From: Paraburkholderia guartelaensis
Lineage (GTDB): Bacteria > Pseudomonadota > Gammaproteobacteria > Burkholderiales > Burkholderiaceae
Reading direction: 5' to 3'
Length of the DNA: 64,000 bases
Assembly: GCF_004353905.1 (NCBI RefSeq)
Contig: NZ_SMOD01000012.1
Location: 1 to 64,000, forward strand
Position 1 is the first letter of the stretch. The number at the start of each line of letters is the position of its first letter. Position numbers and translations under genes: made by a program. Of the stretch, positions 25,492 through 34,505 are shown in pieces. Below the pieces are notes generated by a model. That model saw only the letters and a program-made list of their open reading frames with translations. It had not been told where the DNA came from and did not search any database.

Positions 25492-26466
25492 ATGGACAGT
25501 CAACGACGCATTCTGATTGCGGGTCTGGTCGCCGTGCCGCTTGCCGGTGCAGCGGGTCTTCTCGGGACGCTCAGCGCGCCCGCGTTCGGGCAGCAGAAGA
25601 AATATCGCTTCGGCTTCTCGCAAGTGACGACGGTCGAGCCCTGGCGCGTGCAGTTCAACAAGGACATGAAAGCCGAGGCCGCGAAGCATCCCGAGGTCGA
25701 TCTGATCATTGCCGACGCCGGCGACCGCACCGACAAGCAGAACGCCGACATGGAGAATTTCATTGCCCAGAAAATGGATGCGATCTTCATTTCGCCCAAG
25801 GAGTCGGCGGGGCTGACAGGCGTGGTGGAAAAGGCCTATAAGGCGGGCATTCCCGTGTTCGTGCTCGACCGCGAGGTGAATGGCGAATCGTATACGCAGT
25901 TCATCGGCGGCGACAACGTGCAGATCGGCCGCGAAGCCGGAACATTCATCGTCAAGCTGATGGGCGGACCGGGTCACGCGCAGGGCAATCTCGTCGAGGT
26001 ATGGGGCGGCTTCGGCGCGCAACCGGCTCACGACCGCCACGACGGCGCGGCGAGCGTGATCGGCAAGGAGTCTGGCATCAAGCTCGTGGGCGAACGCGTG
26101 GATTGCGACTGGAAGCAAGACAAGGCGTACGAGTATATGAAGACGGTGTTGCGCGTGAATCCGAAAATCGATGTGGTCTACGGCCACAATGATCCCATGG
26201 CCTACGGCGCCTATCTCGCGGCCAAGGACGCGGGGCGCGACAAGAGCATCAAGTTCGTGGGCATCGACGGGTTGCCGCAGGAGGGGGCGACGTGGGTCTC
26301 GCAAGGCCTCCTTGCCGGCACGTTCATGTACCCCACGCCTGGCGCCGAAGGCATACGCCAGGCGCTCAAGCTGCTCCACGGCGAAAAGATCCCGAAGAAG
26401 GTCACGCTGCCGACCCAGGGCATTTTTGCGGACAACGCCAAGGCGTATATTGCTAGCCACTCCTGA
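25492..26466 (+). CDS. ribose/xylose-type sugar-binding protein
   Basis: A 324-residue periplasmic substrate-binding protein of the pentose/hexose type (Peripla_BP_4, RbsB-like). The signal peptide covers about 1-34 and contains an early arginine pair (QRRILIAG), so Tat export is possible. FGFSQVTTVEPWR near 41 and VLDREVNGESYTQFIGGDN near 125 are characteristic of this subgroup. AAGGAG precedes ATG 25492. Its stop codon directly abuts the ATPase start. The exact sugar cannot be read from sequence. Confidence 0.92.
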   Translation: MDSQRRILIAGLVAVPLAGAAGLLGTLSAPAFGQQKKYRFGFSQVTTVEPWRVQFNKDMKAEAAKHPEVDLIIADAGDRTDKQNADMENFIAQKMDAIFISPKESAGLTGVVEKAYKAGIPVFVLDREVNGESYTQFIGGDNVQIGREAGTFIVKLMGGPGHAQGNLVEVWGGFGAQPAHDRHDGAASVIGKESGIKLVGERVDCDWKQDKAYEYMKTVLRVNPKIDVVYGHNDPMAYGAYLAAKDAGRDKSIKFVGIDGLPQEGATWVSQGLLAGTFMYPTPGAEGIRQALKLLHGEKIPKKVTLPTQGIFADNAKAYIASHS

Positions 26467-27987
26467 ATGAATGCCACTGCCACCGTGCCGCTCATCGAGG
26501 CGGCCGGCCTGTCGATATCGTTCAACGGCAGCGCCGTGTTATCGAGCGTCGACTTCGATGTCGTGGCGGGAGAGGTGCATGCGCTCGTCGGCGAGAACGG
26601 CGCGGGCAAATCGAGCCTCATGAAGATGCTGGGCGGCCTGTATACGCCGGACAGCGGCACGATACGCGTGCGGGGCGTGCCCACGCGTCTCGCTAGCGTC
26701 AACGACGCGATCGATGCAGGGATCGCGGTCATCCATCAGGAACTGAACCTCGTCGATACGCTCTCCGCAGTCGACAACATATTCCTCGGCAAGGAACCGC
26801 GCACACGCTGGGGCTTTCCCGACCGGCGCGCCATGCGCACGGCTGCGCGCAACGTACTTGGCCAATTGGGCTTTCGCGCGAGTCCCGACGCGCTGGTCGG
26901 CGCGCTGCGGGTGGGCGAAAAGCAACTGGTGGAAATCGCCAAATCGCTGGTGGCCGAAGCACGGGTGTTGATCATGGACGAGCCCACTTCGGCGCTCTCC
27001 GACGCGGAGACCCACGCGCTCCTCACGCTCACGCGGCAACTGCGCGAACGCGGCATGGGCATCGTGCTGATCAGCCACCGGCTGGGCGAAGTCTTCGCCG
27101 TGGCCGACCGCGTGACCGTGCTGCGCGACGGCCGGCGCATCTCGACGCTGCCGGTCGCGCAGGTGGAGTCCTCGACGGCGCTCGTCTCGATGATGATCGG
27201 CAAGGACTTCGCGCCGCCCGAGCGCGGCGCGGATGAGGCGCCGCGTGCTCGCAGCACGAGTGTGGAGGTGCGCGATCTTTCGCTGTGGGGACCGTCGCGC
27301 GCGATGGTGCGCGATGTGTCGTTCTCGGTGCGCGCGGGGGAAGTGTTCGGCCTCTCGGGCCTGCTCGGCGCGGGAAAGACCGAAGTGCTCGAGGCCATCT
27401 ACGGGATCTCGGCCTACCGGCAGGAGGGCGTCATTGCCATCGCCGGGCGGCATCGGTCATTCAGGTCTCCAAATGAAGCAGCGGAATCGGGTCTTGCGTT
27501 CGTGACCGAAGACCGTAAGAAGGATGGTCTCGTACTCGACCAGTCGCTTGAAGCGAATTTCGTCCTGCCGTCGTTGCCGCGCGTGCCTGGCTTTCCGTTC
27601 TACCGGCGGCGCAGGCTGTGCGGCTGGGCCGCCGAACAGGCGCGCGCCTCGCGGGTCAAGCATCGCAGCGTCGCGCAAAGCGCCAATAGCTTGTCGGGCG
27701 GGAATCAGCAAAAGCTCATTATCGGCAAATGGCTGATGACGAAGCCGCGCATCCTGCTGCTCGACGAACCGACGCGCGGCGTCGACGTCGCTGCCAAAGC
27801 GGAGATTTACCGCCAGATACTCGACGCGGCGCGCTCGGGCGTGACAGTGCTGATCGCCAGCTCGGAGATCGACGAATTGACCTTGCTGTGCGACCGCATT
27901 CTCGTGCTGTGCGAAGGGCGTGCCAAACAGATCGTGCCGCGCAGCGATTTTTCCGGCGACCTGCTGATCAATCTCGCTTCGCCTTGA
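26467..27987 (+). CDS. sugar ABC importer ATPase, tandem-domain (CUT2)
   Basis: A 506-residue ATPase with two fused nucleotide-binding domains, as in RbsA/XylG. Domain 1 has Walker A GENGAGKSS near 40 and a degenerate signature VGEKQLVEIAKS. Domain 2 has a degenerate Walker A GLLGAGKTE near 300 and a good signature LSGGNQQK near 410, followed by Walker B ILLLDEPTRGVDV. This asymmetry is normal for CUT2 importers. It starts at the base after the binding-protein stop. Confidence 0.95.
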   Translation: MNATATVPLIEAAGLSISFNGSAVLSSVDFDVVAGEVHALVGENGAGKSSLMKMLGGLYTPDSGTIRVRGVPTRLASVNDAIDAGIAVIHQELNLVDTLSAVDNIFLGKEPRTRWGFPDRRAMRTAARNVLGQLGFRASPDALVGALRVGEKQLVEIAKSLVAEARVLIMDEPTSALSDAETHALLTLTRQLRERGMGIVLISHRLGEVFAVADRVTVLRDGRRISTLPVAQVESSTALVSMMIGKDFAPPERGADEAPRARSTSVEVRDLSLWGPSRAMVRDVSFSVRAGEVFGLSGLLGAGKTEVLEAIYGISAYRQEGVIAIAGRHRSFRSPNEAAESGLAFVTEDRKKDGLVLDQSLEANFVLPSLPRVPGFPFYRRRRLCGWAAEQARASRVKHRSVAQSANSLSGGNQQKLIIGKWLMTKPRILLLDEPTRGVDVAAKAEIYRQILDAARSGVTVLIASSEIDELTLLCDRILVLCEGRAKQIVPRSDFSGDLLINLASP

Positions 27988-28011
27988 ATCGACCCTGACT
28001 GGAGGCTGACC

Positions 28012-29286
28012 ATGCTGCATGTGCAGGACCATGTCGCCGAGCCGGATGCGCCAACGCGCAGGCGTCAAATCAGCACGCTCATGACGCACCTGAAGTACTA
28101 CCTGGGGCTGATCCTGCTGCTCGTGGTGGGTGCGTTCACCTCACCTCACTCGACTGACGGCAGCAACATCTTTCTTTCCAGTGCCAATATCTCCGATGTG
28201 TTTCGCGAGGTCGCCAACGTCGGCGTGATGTCGATCGGCATGACGCTCGTGATCATCACTGCGGGCATCGATCTTTCCGTCGGGGCGATCATGGGGCTGG
28301 GCAGCGTGCTGACGGCCATGCTGCTGACGACAGAAGGATGGAACCGGGCGACTTACGCCTCGCTCGTGCTCAATGCGATTGCCGTGTTCTCGATCGTATT
28401 CATCGTGCTGGGTGCATGGCGCAGGCCGCAACATTCGCATGGCGCGCACACGGGCGCCGCACGCGCGGTGCGCGGCGGCGTTGCGCTGCTGTGCGCGGCG
28501 CTGGCGTGCCTCTATATCGCATTGCACGCGGCGCACCGCATGCCGCTCGCCGGCGTGCTCTGGATCGTGCCGCTCGCGGGCTTCACGGTGGGCAGCATCA
28601 ACGGCTGGATCATCACGCGTGGGCGCATGCAGCCGTTCATCGTCACGCTCGCAGCAATGGTTGGCGTGCTCGGCGCCGCGCGGTTGATTGCCGGGCAGGA
28701 CACCGCCGTCTATTCGATTTACAGCGGGACGAACGCGACCGCCGAAATCGAGAATCTGAGAGCGCTGCTGTTCAATCTGATTCCCGTTCCCGCGCTTTTC
28801 TTTCTCGTGATTGCGCTGGTCTTCAGCTTTGTGATGAATCGCACGGTGTTCGGCAAATATCTGTACGCGATAGGCGGCAACGAGAAATGCGCCGTGGTTT
28901 CAGGACTCGACGTCAACCGCTACAAGATGATGGCGTACGCCATTTCCGGCCTGCTCTCGGCGCTGGTTGGGGTGCTCTATGCAGCACAGTACCGCCAGGG
29001 GAAGGCCGATGCCGGGACCGGCTGGGAACTCGATGCGATCGCCGCCGTGGTGATTGGCGGCACGAGCCTTTCCGGCGGCGTTGGTCGTATCTCGGGCACG
29101 GTGGCGGGCGTGCTCATATTCGGCTTTCTCGGCAACATTCTGTTGCTCAACGATATCGACAGCAATACCCAGTTAGTCCTTAAAGGCCTGATCATCGTGA
29201 TTGCCGTGTTTCTGCAGCAGACCGACTATGGGCGCGGCGGCTGGATCAAACGGATCAAACATATGATTGCGCAGCGCGATCAATGA
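28012..29286 (+). CDS. sugar ABC importer permease (CUT2)
   Basis: A 424-residue inner-membrane permease of the BPD_transp_2 type (RbsC/XylH). ITAGIDLSVGAIMGL near 82-96 is the family hallmark, and GGTSLSGGVGRISGTVAG near 353 is the coupling-loop region. It is longer than RbsC (about 320 residues): a histidine- and arginine-containing loop plus two extra hydrophobic segments occupy about 120-195. TGGAGG precedes the start. It closes the operon and is followed by a strong terminator. One permease gene suggests a homodimer. Confidence 0.93.
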   Translation: MLHVQDHVAEPDAPTRRRQISTLMTHLKYYLGLILLLVVGAFTSPHSTDGSNIFLSSANISDVFREVANVGVMSIGMTLVIITAGIDLSVGAIMGLGSVLTAMLLTTEGWNRATYASLVLNAIAVFSIVFIVLGAWRRPQHSHGAHTGAARAVRGGVALLCAALACLYIALHAAHRMPLAGVLWIVPLAGFTVGSINGWIITRGRMQPFIVTLAAMVGVLGAARLIAGQDTAVYSIYSGTNATAEIENLRALLFNLIPVPALFFLVIALVFSFVMNRTVFGKYLYAIGGNEKCAVVSGLDVNRYKMMAYAISGLLSALVGVLYAAQYRQGKADAGTGWELDAIAAVVIGGTSLSGGVGRISGTVAGVLIFGFLGNILLLNDIDSNTQLVLKGLIIVIAVFLQQTDYGRGGWIKRIKHMIAQRDQ

Positions 29287-29306
29287 ACAAGAAAACGAAT
29301 AGCGTA

Positions 29307-29345
29307 CGGCGCGCGTACGAAGAAAACTTCGTACGCGCGCCGTTT
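29307..29345. terminator. bidirectional terminator
   Basis: A perfect 16-base-pair stem (29307-29322 with 29327-29342) with an AAAA loop, TTT on the right and an A-rich flank on the left. It lies between the converging permease and BON-domain genes and could serve both. Confidence 0.88.
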
Positions 29346-29363
29346 CATGCAAGCTCGCATATT

Positions 29364-29657
29364 TCAGCGGCCACGCGCAAGCCAACTGTCCACCGATTGC
29401 ACGCCCTCGACGGAAGCCGCGCTGCGCTCGGCCAGCGCGACCTGTTCGTGCGCGTCTACCCACCCGAGCAGCGTGACGGTGCCTCCTCGAGCAAAGACAA
29501 ATATGTGAGAAGTGTTGACGCCATTGCGCGCGAAAGCGACCCGGACGTTGTGCGCGAGTTGCGGGTTGTTTGCGCCCGAGTCGGTTTGAGCCTGAACGGC
29601 CGGCACCATGGCGCTGGAAATCAGCAACGCGAGCGTGGAAGTGATGATGGCTTTCAC
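29364..29657 (-). CDS. BON-domain periplasmic protein
   Basis: A 97-residue exported protein with a signal peptide to about residue 23 (VPAVQA). The remainder is one BON domain (about 30-95), with the typical VRVAFARNGVNTSHIFVFARGGTVTLLGWV pattern broken into a helix then strands. BON domains bind membranes or envelope partners, as in OsmY. I chose GTG 29655-29657 because AAGGAGGT lies four bases upstream and a signal peptide follows; the longer frame lacks both. The gene stands alone, convergent with the sugar operon. Confidence 0.82.
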   Translation of the reverse strand: MKAIITSTLALLISSAMVPAVQAQTDSGANNPQLAHNVRVAFARNGVNTSHIFVFARGGTVTLLGWVDAHEQVALAERSAASVEGVQSVDSWLARGR

Positions 29658-30078
29658 GATACCTCCTTGCAGTGTGGCAAAAGTGCCGGTCACATCCGGC
29701 AGCAAGTCTTCCGGTCCTCTTCGAAGCAGGGCCGCGGAAGTCAGAGGGCAAACCCGCCCGCGCGGTGCGCGGTGTAGTGGTCACCGCAATGGCGCGTCGA
29801 GGGTTTTGCCGGCCGGGCATGGAACGGCGGTACCGTCGCCCGGCGAAGTTGCGCTGGTGCGTGCTGGTGCATTGCGTTCGGACGGGACGTCGCGCGCGCG
29901 ACGTGGCGGGGAACAGCGGGAGTCGAGGCGCGGCGTATTGCGTGGCGCGATCGTTTGAAGCCGAAAAGCCCGCGGGATTGAATCAAAGTCCCGCGCTGAG
30001 TGCGCTTAACGGCGAATCTCAACTCGTTGCCCGGCAGGGTATACCTTGATCATAGTCGCTATTGCGGAGGCCTGCTTT

Positions 30079-30092
30079 TGACAGCGCTATCA
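30079..30092. promoter_or_regulatory. LacI-type operator, near match
   Basis: TGACAGCGCTATCA matches 12 of 14 bases of the TGAAAGCGCTTTCA operator found at 31851 and 33017. It lies upstream of the porin gene. Confidence 0.5.
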
Positions 30093-30173
30093 GCGGAGCT
30101 GTAACGCTGCAGACACAACGGCCAAAAGTTTTCGTGTTGTCGTTGCAACTTCACAACATCGAAGCGTCGCGTT

Positions 30174-30187
30174 TGAAAGCGCTGTCA
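30174..30187. promoter_or_regulatory. LacI-type operator, near match
   Basis: TGAAAGCGCTGTCA matches 13 of 14 bases of the operator. It is 95 bases from the copy at 30079, about nine helical turns, so the two sites face the same side of the DNA. Confidence 0.55.
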
Positions 30188-30274
30188 AGCGCAATTTGGC
30201 CGAAGTAGCACGGGTGTTCGGAACACTTCCCTCGCCGAGCATATTTTCCCATACGACCGCAAACGGAGTTGCGA

Positions 30275-30306
30275 GCTTTGTGACCATAACGGGATGGTCA
30301 CAAAGC
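30275..30306. repeat. perfect 13-base inverted repeat
   Basis: GCTTTGTGACCAT, a six-base gap AACGGG, then ATGGTCACAAAGC. It lies 210 bases before the porin gene. No T tract follows, so it is not a typical terminator. It may be a protein site or an RNA hairpin. Confidence 0.6.
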
Positions 30307-30516
30307 AGGGGCCTACTCCTGGGCCGCGCGGCGCGCAACTGTTATCGGTAACAGAGTTTTCCCTAGCCCGCCGGTTCGATACACGGGGCGGGGGCGTCCC
30401 TATAATCGCCTCGAAATGTGATTTGGAGCATTTCAGTGAGGCAGCCTGGTAGGGAACGTGTAGAGCGCACGCGACCTGCGCGGTTTGGAGACGCGAGAAT
30501 ATATATAGGATATCTA

Positions 30517-31671
30517 ATGAAAAAGAAGCTTATTGCATTGTCGGTGATGGCAGCTGCGACGACGATGGCGCACGCGCAGAGCAGCGTCACCCTGTATGGC
30601 CGTATCGACAACGGCGTGCAGTACGAAACCGGCCTGCCGGGCGGTAACAAGTTCTCGGCACAGAGCGGCGACTGGGGTTGCTCCTGGTTCGGCTTGCTGG
30701 GTTCGGAAGATCTCGGCGGCGGCACGAAGGCGGTGTTCCAGTTGGAAGGCCAGCTCAATACGATGACGGGCGCCTCGGCGGGCAACCTGTTCGGTCGCCA
30801 CGCCACGGTGGGCTTCAGCAACGACCGCTTCGGTCTGTTCAAGATGGGTAACCTCGGCGCCGGCGAACTCTCGCAGGACAGCTGGGGCGCGGACCCGCAG
30901 CTGATGCAGCGTTACGCGATCTCGACGCTGGTGCGCGGCCGTAACTGGGCGAGCACGAGCAACGGAGCCGAATATGATTCGCCCACGCTGTTCGGCGGTC
31001 TCGTGTTCAAGGGCCAGTATTCGCTGACCAACAACACGAGCTGGAACTCGGCGCCGGTCAACGCACAAGGCGTGCCGACGGGCCAGGGCCGCACGAACGC
31101 GATTGAAGGTATCTACACGTGGGGTAGCGGCGATTTCCGTGTGATCTATGACGAAGTCCGCGGTGCAGACGGTTCGTTCAACAACGTGTATTCGGCTTCG
31201 CGCTCGATTCTCGCTGGCGGTACGTACGTGATCGGTCCGGTGAAGATTTACGCTGGCTACCAGCACTTGAGCGCACCGAGCGCCACCAACGCAAGCGTGG
31301 GCGTGACCGACGCGTCGCAGCCGGCTGGCGTGCGCGCACCGACGACGGTGGACCACGAGTGGATCGGCGCCGGCTGGCAGGTGAACGACGCTTCGGCGAT
31401 CACGGCTGCTGTGTTCCATGCGAACGCGAACAACGGCAACGGCAATGCCACGCTGTTCACGCTCGGCACGACGTACAACCTGTCGAAGCGCACGTTCCTG
31501 TACGCGGAAGCGGGCTACGTGCACAACAGCTCGACGTCGAACATCAACCTCGGCAACGGCTCGTACGGCAACAACAACTTCGACGCGGCGACGGGCACGT
31601 CGTCGAACGACAACCCGAACTACGGCCACAGCCAGACCGGTGTGTTCGCGGGCATCATGCACATGTTCTGA
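30517..31671 (+). CDS. OmpC-like porin, beta-glucoside locus
   Basis: A 384-residue outer-membrane porin. The signal peptide covers residues 1-20 (MAAATTMAHA). SSVTLYGRIDNGVQYETGL opens the mature chain, and LLGSEDLGGGTKAVFQLEG near 65 is the second hallmark. It ends in HMF with a terminal phenylalanine. ATG 30517 is preceded by TATAGGA. The codon choice is strongly biased to common codons, which suggests high expression. Two near-match LacI operators lie upstream, and the matching LacI gene follows after a terminator, so the porin is probably induced with the beta-glucoside importer. A fixed sugar preference cannot be read from sequence. Confidence 0.93.
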   Translation: MKKKLIALSVMAAATTMAHAQSSVTLYGRIDNGVQYETGLPGGNKFSAQSGDWGCSWFGLLGSEDLGGGTKAVFQLEGQLNTMTGASAGNLFGRHATVGFSNDRFGLFKMGNLGAGELSQDSWGADPQLMQRYAISTLVRGRNWASTSNGAEYDSPTLFGGLVFKGQYSLTNNTSWNSAPVNAQGVPTGQGRTNAIEGIYTWGSGDFRVIYDEVRGADGSFNNVYSASRSILAGGTYVIGPVKIYAGYQHLSAPSATNASVGVTDASQPAGVRAPTTVDHEWIGAGWQVNDASAITAAVFHANANNGNGNATLFTLGTTYNLSKRTFLYAEAGYVHNSSTSNINLGNGSYGNNNFDAATGTSSNDNPNYGHSQTGVFAGIMHMF

Positions 31672-31744
31672 TTTGACTTCGCTTTACCCGTAGTTGTTGT
31701 GATCTCTTTGTGTTAGGTACTGCTTAATTCTCTCATATAGAGAG

Positions 31745-31789
31745 GCCGGTGCGATCTCTCCTCCACCCTGGTCGCACCGGCTGCTTTTT
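31745..31789 (+). terminator. rho-independent terminator after porin
   Basis: A ten-base-pair stem (31745-31754 with 31772-31781), a 17-base loop, then TTTTT at 31785-31789. Confidence 0.85.
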
Positions 31790-31850
31790 CCACGGTTTCT
31801 GTTTATTAGTCACATCGAATTCATATCTGAAATCGCTTTTTTCATTGTTT

Positions 31851-31864
31851 GAAAGCGCTTTCAT
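31851..31864. promoter_or_regulatory. LacI operator TGAAAGCGCTTTCA
   Basis: A perfect 14-base palindrome, 21 bases before the LacI start codon. Its placement indicates autorepression. An identical copy lies at 33017. Confidence 0.75.
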
Positions 31865-31885
31865 GGAAACGTTCAGGCGGAACTC

Positions 31886-32977
31886 ATGACCGATGGCACC
31901 AACGAAGCACCCGGCGCGCCCAATGTCCAGAGCGGACCCACTCCGGGTCCCAACGTGACGCTGGAAGAAATCGCGCGCGCAGCCGGCGTGTCTCCGAGCA
32001 CGGTGTCGCGCATCCTGAACGGCACCGCGCGTGTTCTGCCCGAGAAGCAGCGCGCGGTGGAAGAGGCGATCGCACGGTTCAACTATCGCCCAAACGTGCT
32101 TGCGCGCAGTCTTGCGAGCGGCCGGACCGAAACCATCGGCGTTCTGACGCAGGCCGTGTCGAGTCCGTTTTACGCCGAGTGGCTGCGCGGTATCGAAGAG
32201 GCACTTTCCGAACCCGGGTTCACGCCGATTTTCGTGAGCAGCCGCTGGAATGTCGTCGACGAAAAGGCGCGCCTCGAAGAATTCATCGCGCGCCGCGTGG
32301 ACGGCATCATTCTGTTGCATGCGCAACTCGACGAACCGACGCTCACCGAATATTCGCGCTACGCGCCCATGCTCGTGCTGGGGCGCTCGGTGCAAAACGG
32401 CACGGCGCTGGCGGGCCTGCCGATCGATAACCTGCAGGGCGCACGCGACGCGACCCGCCATCTGATCGAGCAGGGTCATCGAGAGATCGCCTTCATTGCC
32501 GGCCCGAGCAGTCACGAAGACGCGATCGAGCGTCTCGACGGCTACCGCATCGCATTGGAAGAAGCGGGGATAGGCTTCGACGCCGATCTGGTCGAGCAGG
32601 GCGATTACCTCGAAACCGGCGGGCTCGCGGCCATGGAGCGGCTGCTGGTGCGCCGGCCGTCGTTGAGCGCGGTGTTCTGCGCGAACGACCAGACCGCCTA
32701 CGGCGCGCGTCTTGCCATGTTCCGCCGCGGCGTGCGCGTGCCCGAGGATGTGTCGCTGGTCGGCTTCGACGATCTGCCGACTTCTTCGTACATGACGCCG
32801 CCTCTGACGACGGTACGCCAGCCGACCTATGAAATCGGCCGTCTCGCCGCGCAAGGCATCGTGCAGATGATCCGCAAGCAGCCCATCGCGCTGAGCCCCA
32901 TTCCGCTCACGCTGGTGACGCGCGAAACGACGCGTCGAATCGGGCCGTCGTTGAGCCCGGGGAGCACTGTTGCTTAA
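31886..32977 (+). CDS. LacI-family regulator of beta-glucoside locus
   Basis: A 363-residue repressor. An unusual polar, proline-rich N-terminal extension of about 22 residues precedes the helix-turn-helix ([20 protein letters not shown] at about 24-43). The hinge helix contains [11 protein letters not shown]. The sugar-binding core follows from about 80 to 350. Perfect TGAAAGCGCTTTCA palindromes lie directly before this gene and before the importer operon that follows. By position it controls the importer, the GH1 glucosidase and probably the porin. The inducer is likely a beta-glucoside such as cellobiose, or a product of it. Confidence 0.93.
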   Translation: MTDGTNEAPGAPNVQSGPTPGPNVTLEEIARAAGVSPSTVSRILNGTARVLPEKQRAVEEAIARFNYRPNVLARSLASGRTETIGVLTQAVSSPFYAEWLRGIEEALSEPGFTPIFVSSRWNVVDEKARLEEFIARRVDGIILLHAQLDEPTLTEYSRYAPMLVLGRSVQNGTALAGLPIDNLQGARDATRHLIEQGHREIAFIAGPSSHEDAIERLDGYRIALEEAGIGFDADLVEQGDYLETGGLAAMERLLVRRPSLSAVFCANDQTAYGARLAMFRRGVRVPEDVSLVGFDDLPTSSYMTPPLTTVRQPTYEIGRLAAQGIVQMIRKQPIALSPIPLTLVTRETTRRIGPSLSPGSTVA

Positions 32978-33016
32978 GGTCCGCGTCCAGATCGGATCGT
33001 TTTTTTAGTTTTGCTG

Positions 33017-33030
33017 TGAAAGCGCTTTCA
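33017..33030. promoter_or_regulatory. LacI operator TGAAAGCGCTTTCA
   Basis: A perfect palindrome identical to the one at 31851, 122 bases before the binding-protein start. A run of seven T (33000-33006) lies just before it and may end the LacI transcript. Confidence 0.75.
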
Positions 33031-33151
33031 AACAGCGGAGCGCGGCAAGCAGGGCGTCAAGCACTGCACATCAATACAACAGGGGAAGTAGTTCGTAGCA
33101 GCAGGGGAGCAATTGAACGTCACTCACAAACGTTTCATCAGGAGACATGTA

Positions 33152-34399
33152 ATGAAATTCCGTTTTTCAGGCACTGCCGCAGCAGTCTTGCTCAGCCTGG
33201 CTACCGTGGCTGCACATGCCAACACCACGCTGACTGTCGCGGTGTTTCCGAAGCTCGACCAGGAAATCAAGGACGCGATTCCCGCGTGGAAGAAGCTGCA
33301 TCCGGACGTCGACATCAAGGTCTCGTCGCTCGCGATCGCCGATCACCACAACGCCATGACCACCGCGCTCGCAACGAGCTCGGACCTGCCCGACGTGATG
33401 GCGGTCGAAGTCGGCTTCATTGGTCGCTTTGCAGCGGGCGGCGGTCTCGAGAACCTGGCGAAGCCGCCCTATAACGCCGGTCAGTACAAGAGCCAGTTCA
33501 TCAACTACACATTCGCACAGGCTACGACGCAGGACGGCCAGATTGTCGGCATGCCGGGCGATATCGGTCCGGGCACGCTGTTCTACCGCAAGGACATTCT
33601 CGACAAGGCTGGCGTGACCGAAGCCGACCTGACCAAGTCGTGGGAGTCGTATCTGGCGGCCGGGCAGAAGATCAAGAAGGCGACGGGCGCGTACCTGATG
33701 GCGTCGTCGCGCGATATCGAAGACATCTATATTCGCGCTGACCTGAAGGAAGGCGACGGCGTGTACTTCGACAAGGCCGGCAATCCGGTCGTGACGTCGC
33801 CGCGCTTCGTGAAGGCATTCGAGCTGGCGAAGAAGGCGCGCGATCTCGGTCTCGACGCGAAGATCACGCCGTGGTCGAACGAATGGGCCGAAAGCTTCAA
33901 GCGCGGCACGGTCGCCACGCAAATGATGGGCGCATGGCTCGGCGGCCACCTCTCGTCATGGATCGCACCGGATACGAAGGGCCTGTGGCGCGCAACGAAT
34001 CTGCCCGATGGCGCTTATGCATCGTTCGGCGGCACCTTCTGGTCGATTCCGGTGAAGGCCACGCAAAAGCAGCTCTCATGGGAATTCATCAAGTTCCTGA
34101 CGACGCGTCCGGACGAGCAGCTCGCATCGTTCCGCTCGATCGACGCCTTCCCGGCGCTGCTTTCCGCGCAGCACGACGACTTCTTTGCGCAGCCCGTGGC
34201 GTTCCTCGGCAACGAGAAGGCTCGCCTGATCTGGCGCGATGCGGCAGCGCACATTCCGGCGATCCAGCGCAGCAAGTATGACCAGGTTGCCGAAGAGGCG
34301 GTCCACTCGGCGCTCGACAAGGTGGTCGACAGCAACGAGGACATCAACCAGGCGCTGCAGGAAGCACAGGCTGAAATCACGCATCGTATCCGCCGTTAA
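33152..34399 (+). CDS. oligosaccharide-binding protein, CUT1 ABC importer
   Basis: A 415-residue periplasmic binding protein of the SBP_bac_1 (MalE-like) class. The signal peptide covers residues 1-22 (LATVAAHA). The mature chain opens with NTTLTVAVFPKLDQEI. Binding-cleft tryptophans are visible (WSNEWAESF, GAWLGGHLSSW, GTFWSIP). ATG 33152 with GGAG upstream is preferred to an earlier in-frame codon at 33113, which would spoil the signal peptide. It is the first gene of the operon. The GH1 glucosidase downstream points to beta-glucosides. Confidence 0.93.
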   Translation: MKFRFSGTAAAVLLSLATVAAHANTTLTVAVFPKLDQEIKDAIPAWKKLHPDVDIKVSSLAIADHHNAMTTALATSSDLPDVMAVEVGFIGRFAAGGGLENLAKPPYNAGQYKSQFINYTFAQATTQDGQIVGMPGDIGPGTLFYRKDILDKAGVTEADLTKSWESYLAAGQKIKKATGAYLMASSRDIEDIYIRADLKEGDGVYFDKAGNPVVTSPRFVKAFELAKKARDLGLDAKITPWSNEWAESFKRGTVATQMMGAWLGGHLSSWIAPDTKGLWRATNLPDGAYASFGGTFWSIPVKATQKQLSWEFIKFLTTRPDEQLASFRSIDAFPALLSAQHDDFFAQPVAFLGNEKARLIWRDAAAHIPAIQRSKYDQVAEEAVHSALDKVVDSNEDINQALQEAQAEITHRIRR

Positions 34400-34416
34400 G
34401 CGGTTCTGATGAAACG

Positions 34417-34483
34417 GCGCGGCACCCATCGCCGCGCTTTGAAGCCCGCTGCAACAGCGTGGCCGGTCACCCCGGCCGGCCAC
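34417..34483 (+). repeat. tandem stem-loops between binding-protein and permease genes
   Basis: The first hairpin is GCGCGGC (34417-34423) with GCCGCGC (34431-34437) followed by TTT. The second is GTGGCCGG (34459-34466) with CCGGCCAC (34476-34483). Such structures after a binding-protein gene usually protect its mRNA and reduce read-through, giving excess binding protein over permease. Confidence 0.65.
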
Positions 34484-34505
34484 GCCCGAATGGACGGAAC
34501 CATTG

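Larger units (their letters stand above)
29658..30516. other. intergenic, 859 bases, with regulatory elements
   Basis: No convincing gene lies here. It holds two near-perfect copies of the beta-glucoside operator (30079-30092 and 30174-30187) and a perfect 13-base inverted repeat (30275-30306). It should also contain the promoter of the porin gene at 30517. The left half (29700-29960) is very GC-rich with spurious open frames on both strands. Confidence 0.45.

Noticed and set aside
29608-29958. 116-codon frame near the BON-domain gene
   Set aside because: It is antisense to the start of the BON-domain gene and lacks a ribosome site and any domain.
30279-30302. CRP-like site (TGTGA and TCACA) upstream of the porin gene
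   Set aside because: The half-sites are 14 bases apart, whereas CRP needs six. I keep it only as an inverted repeat.
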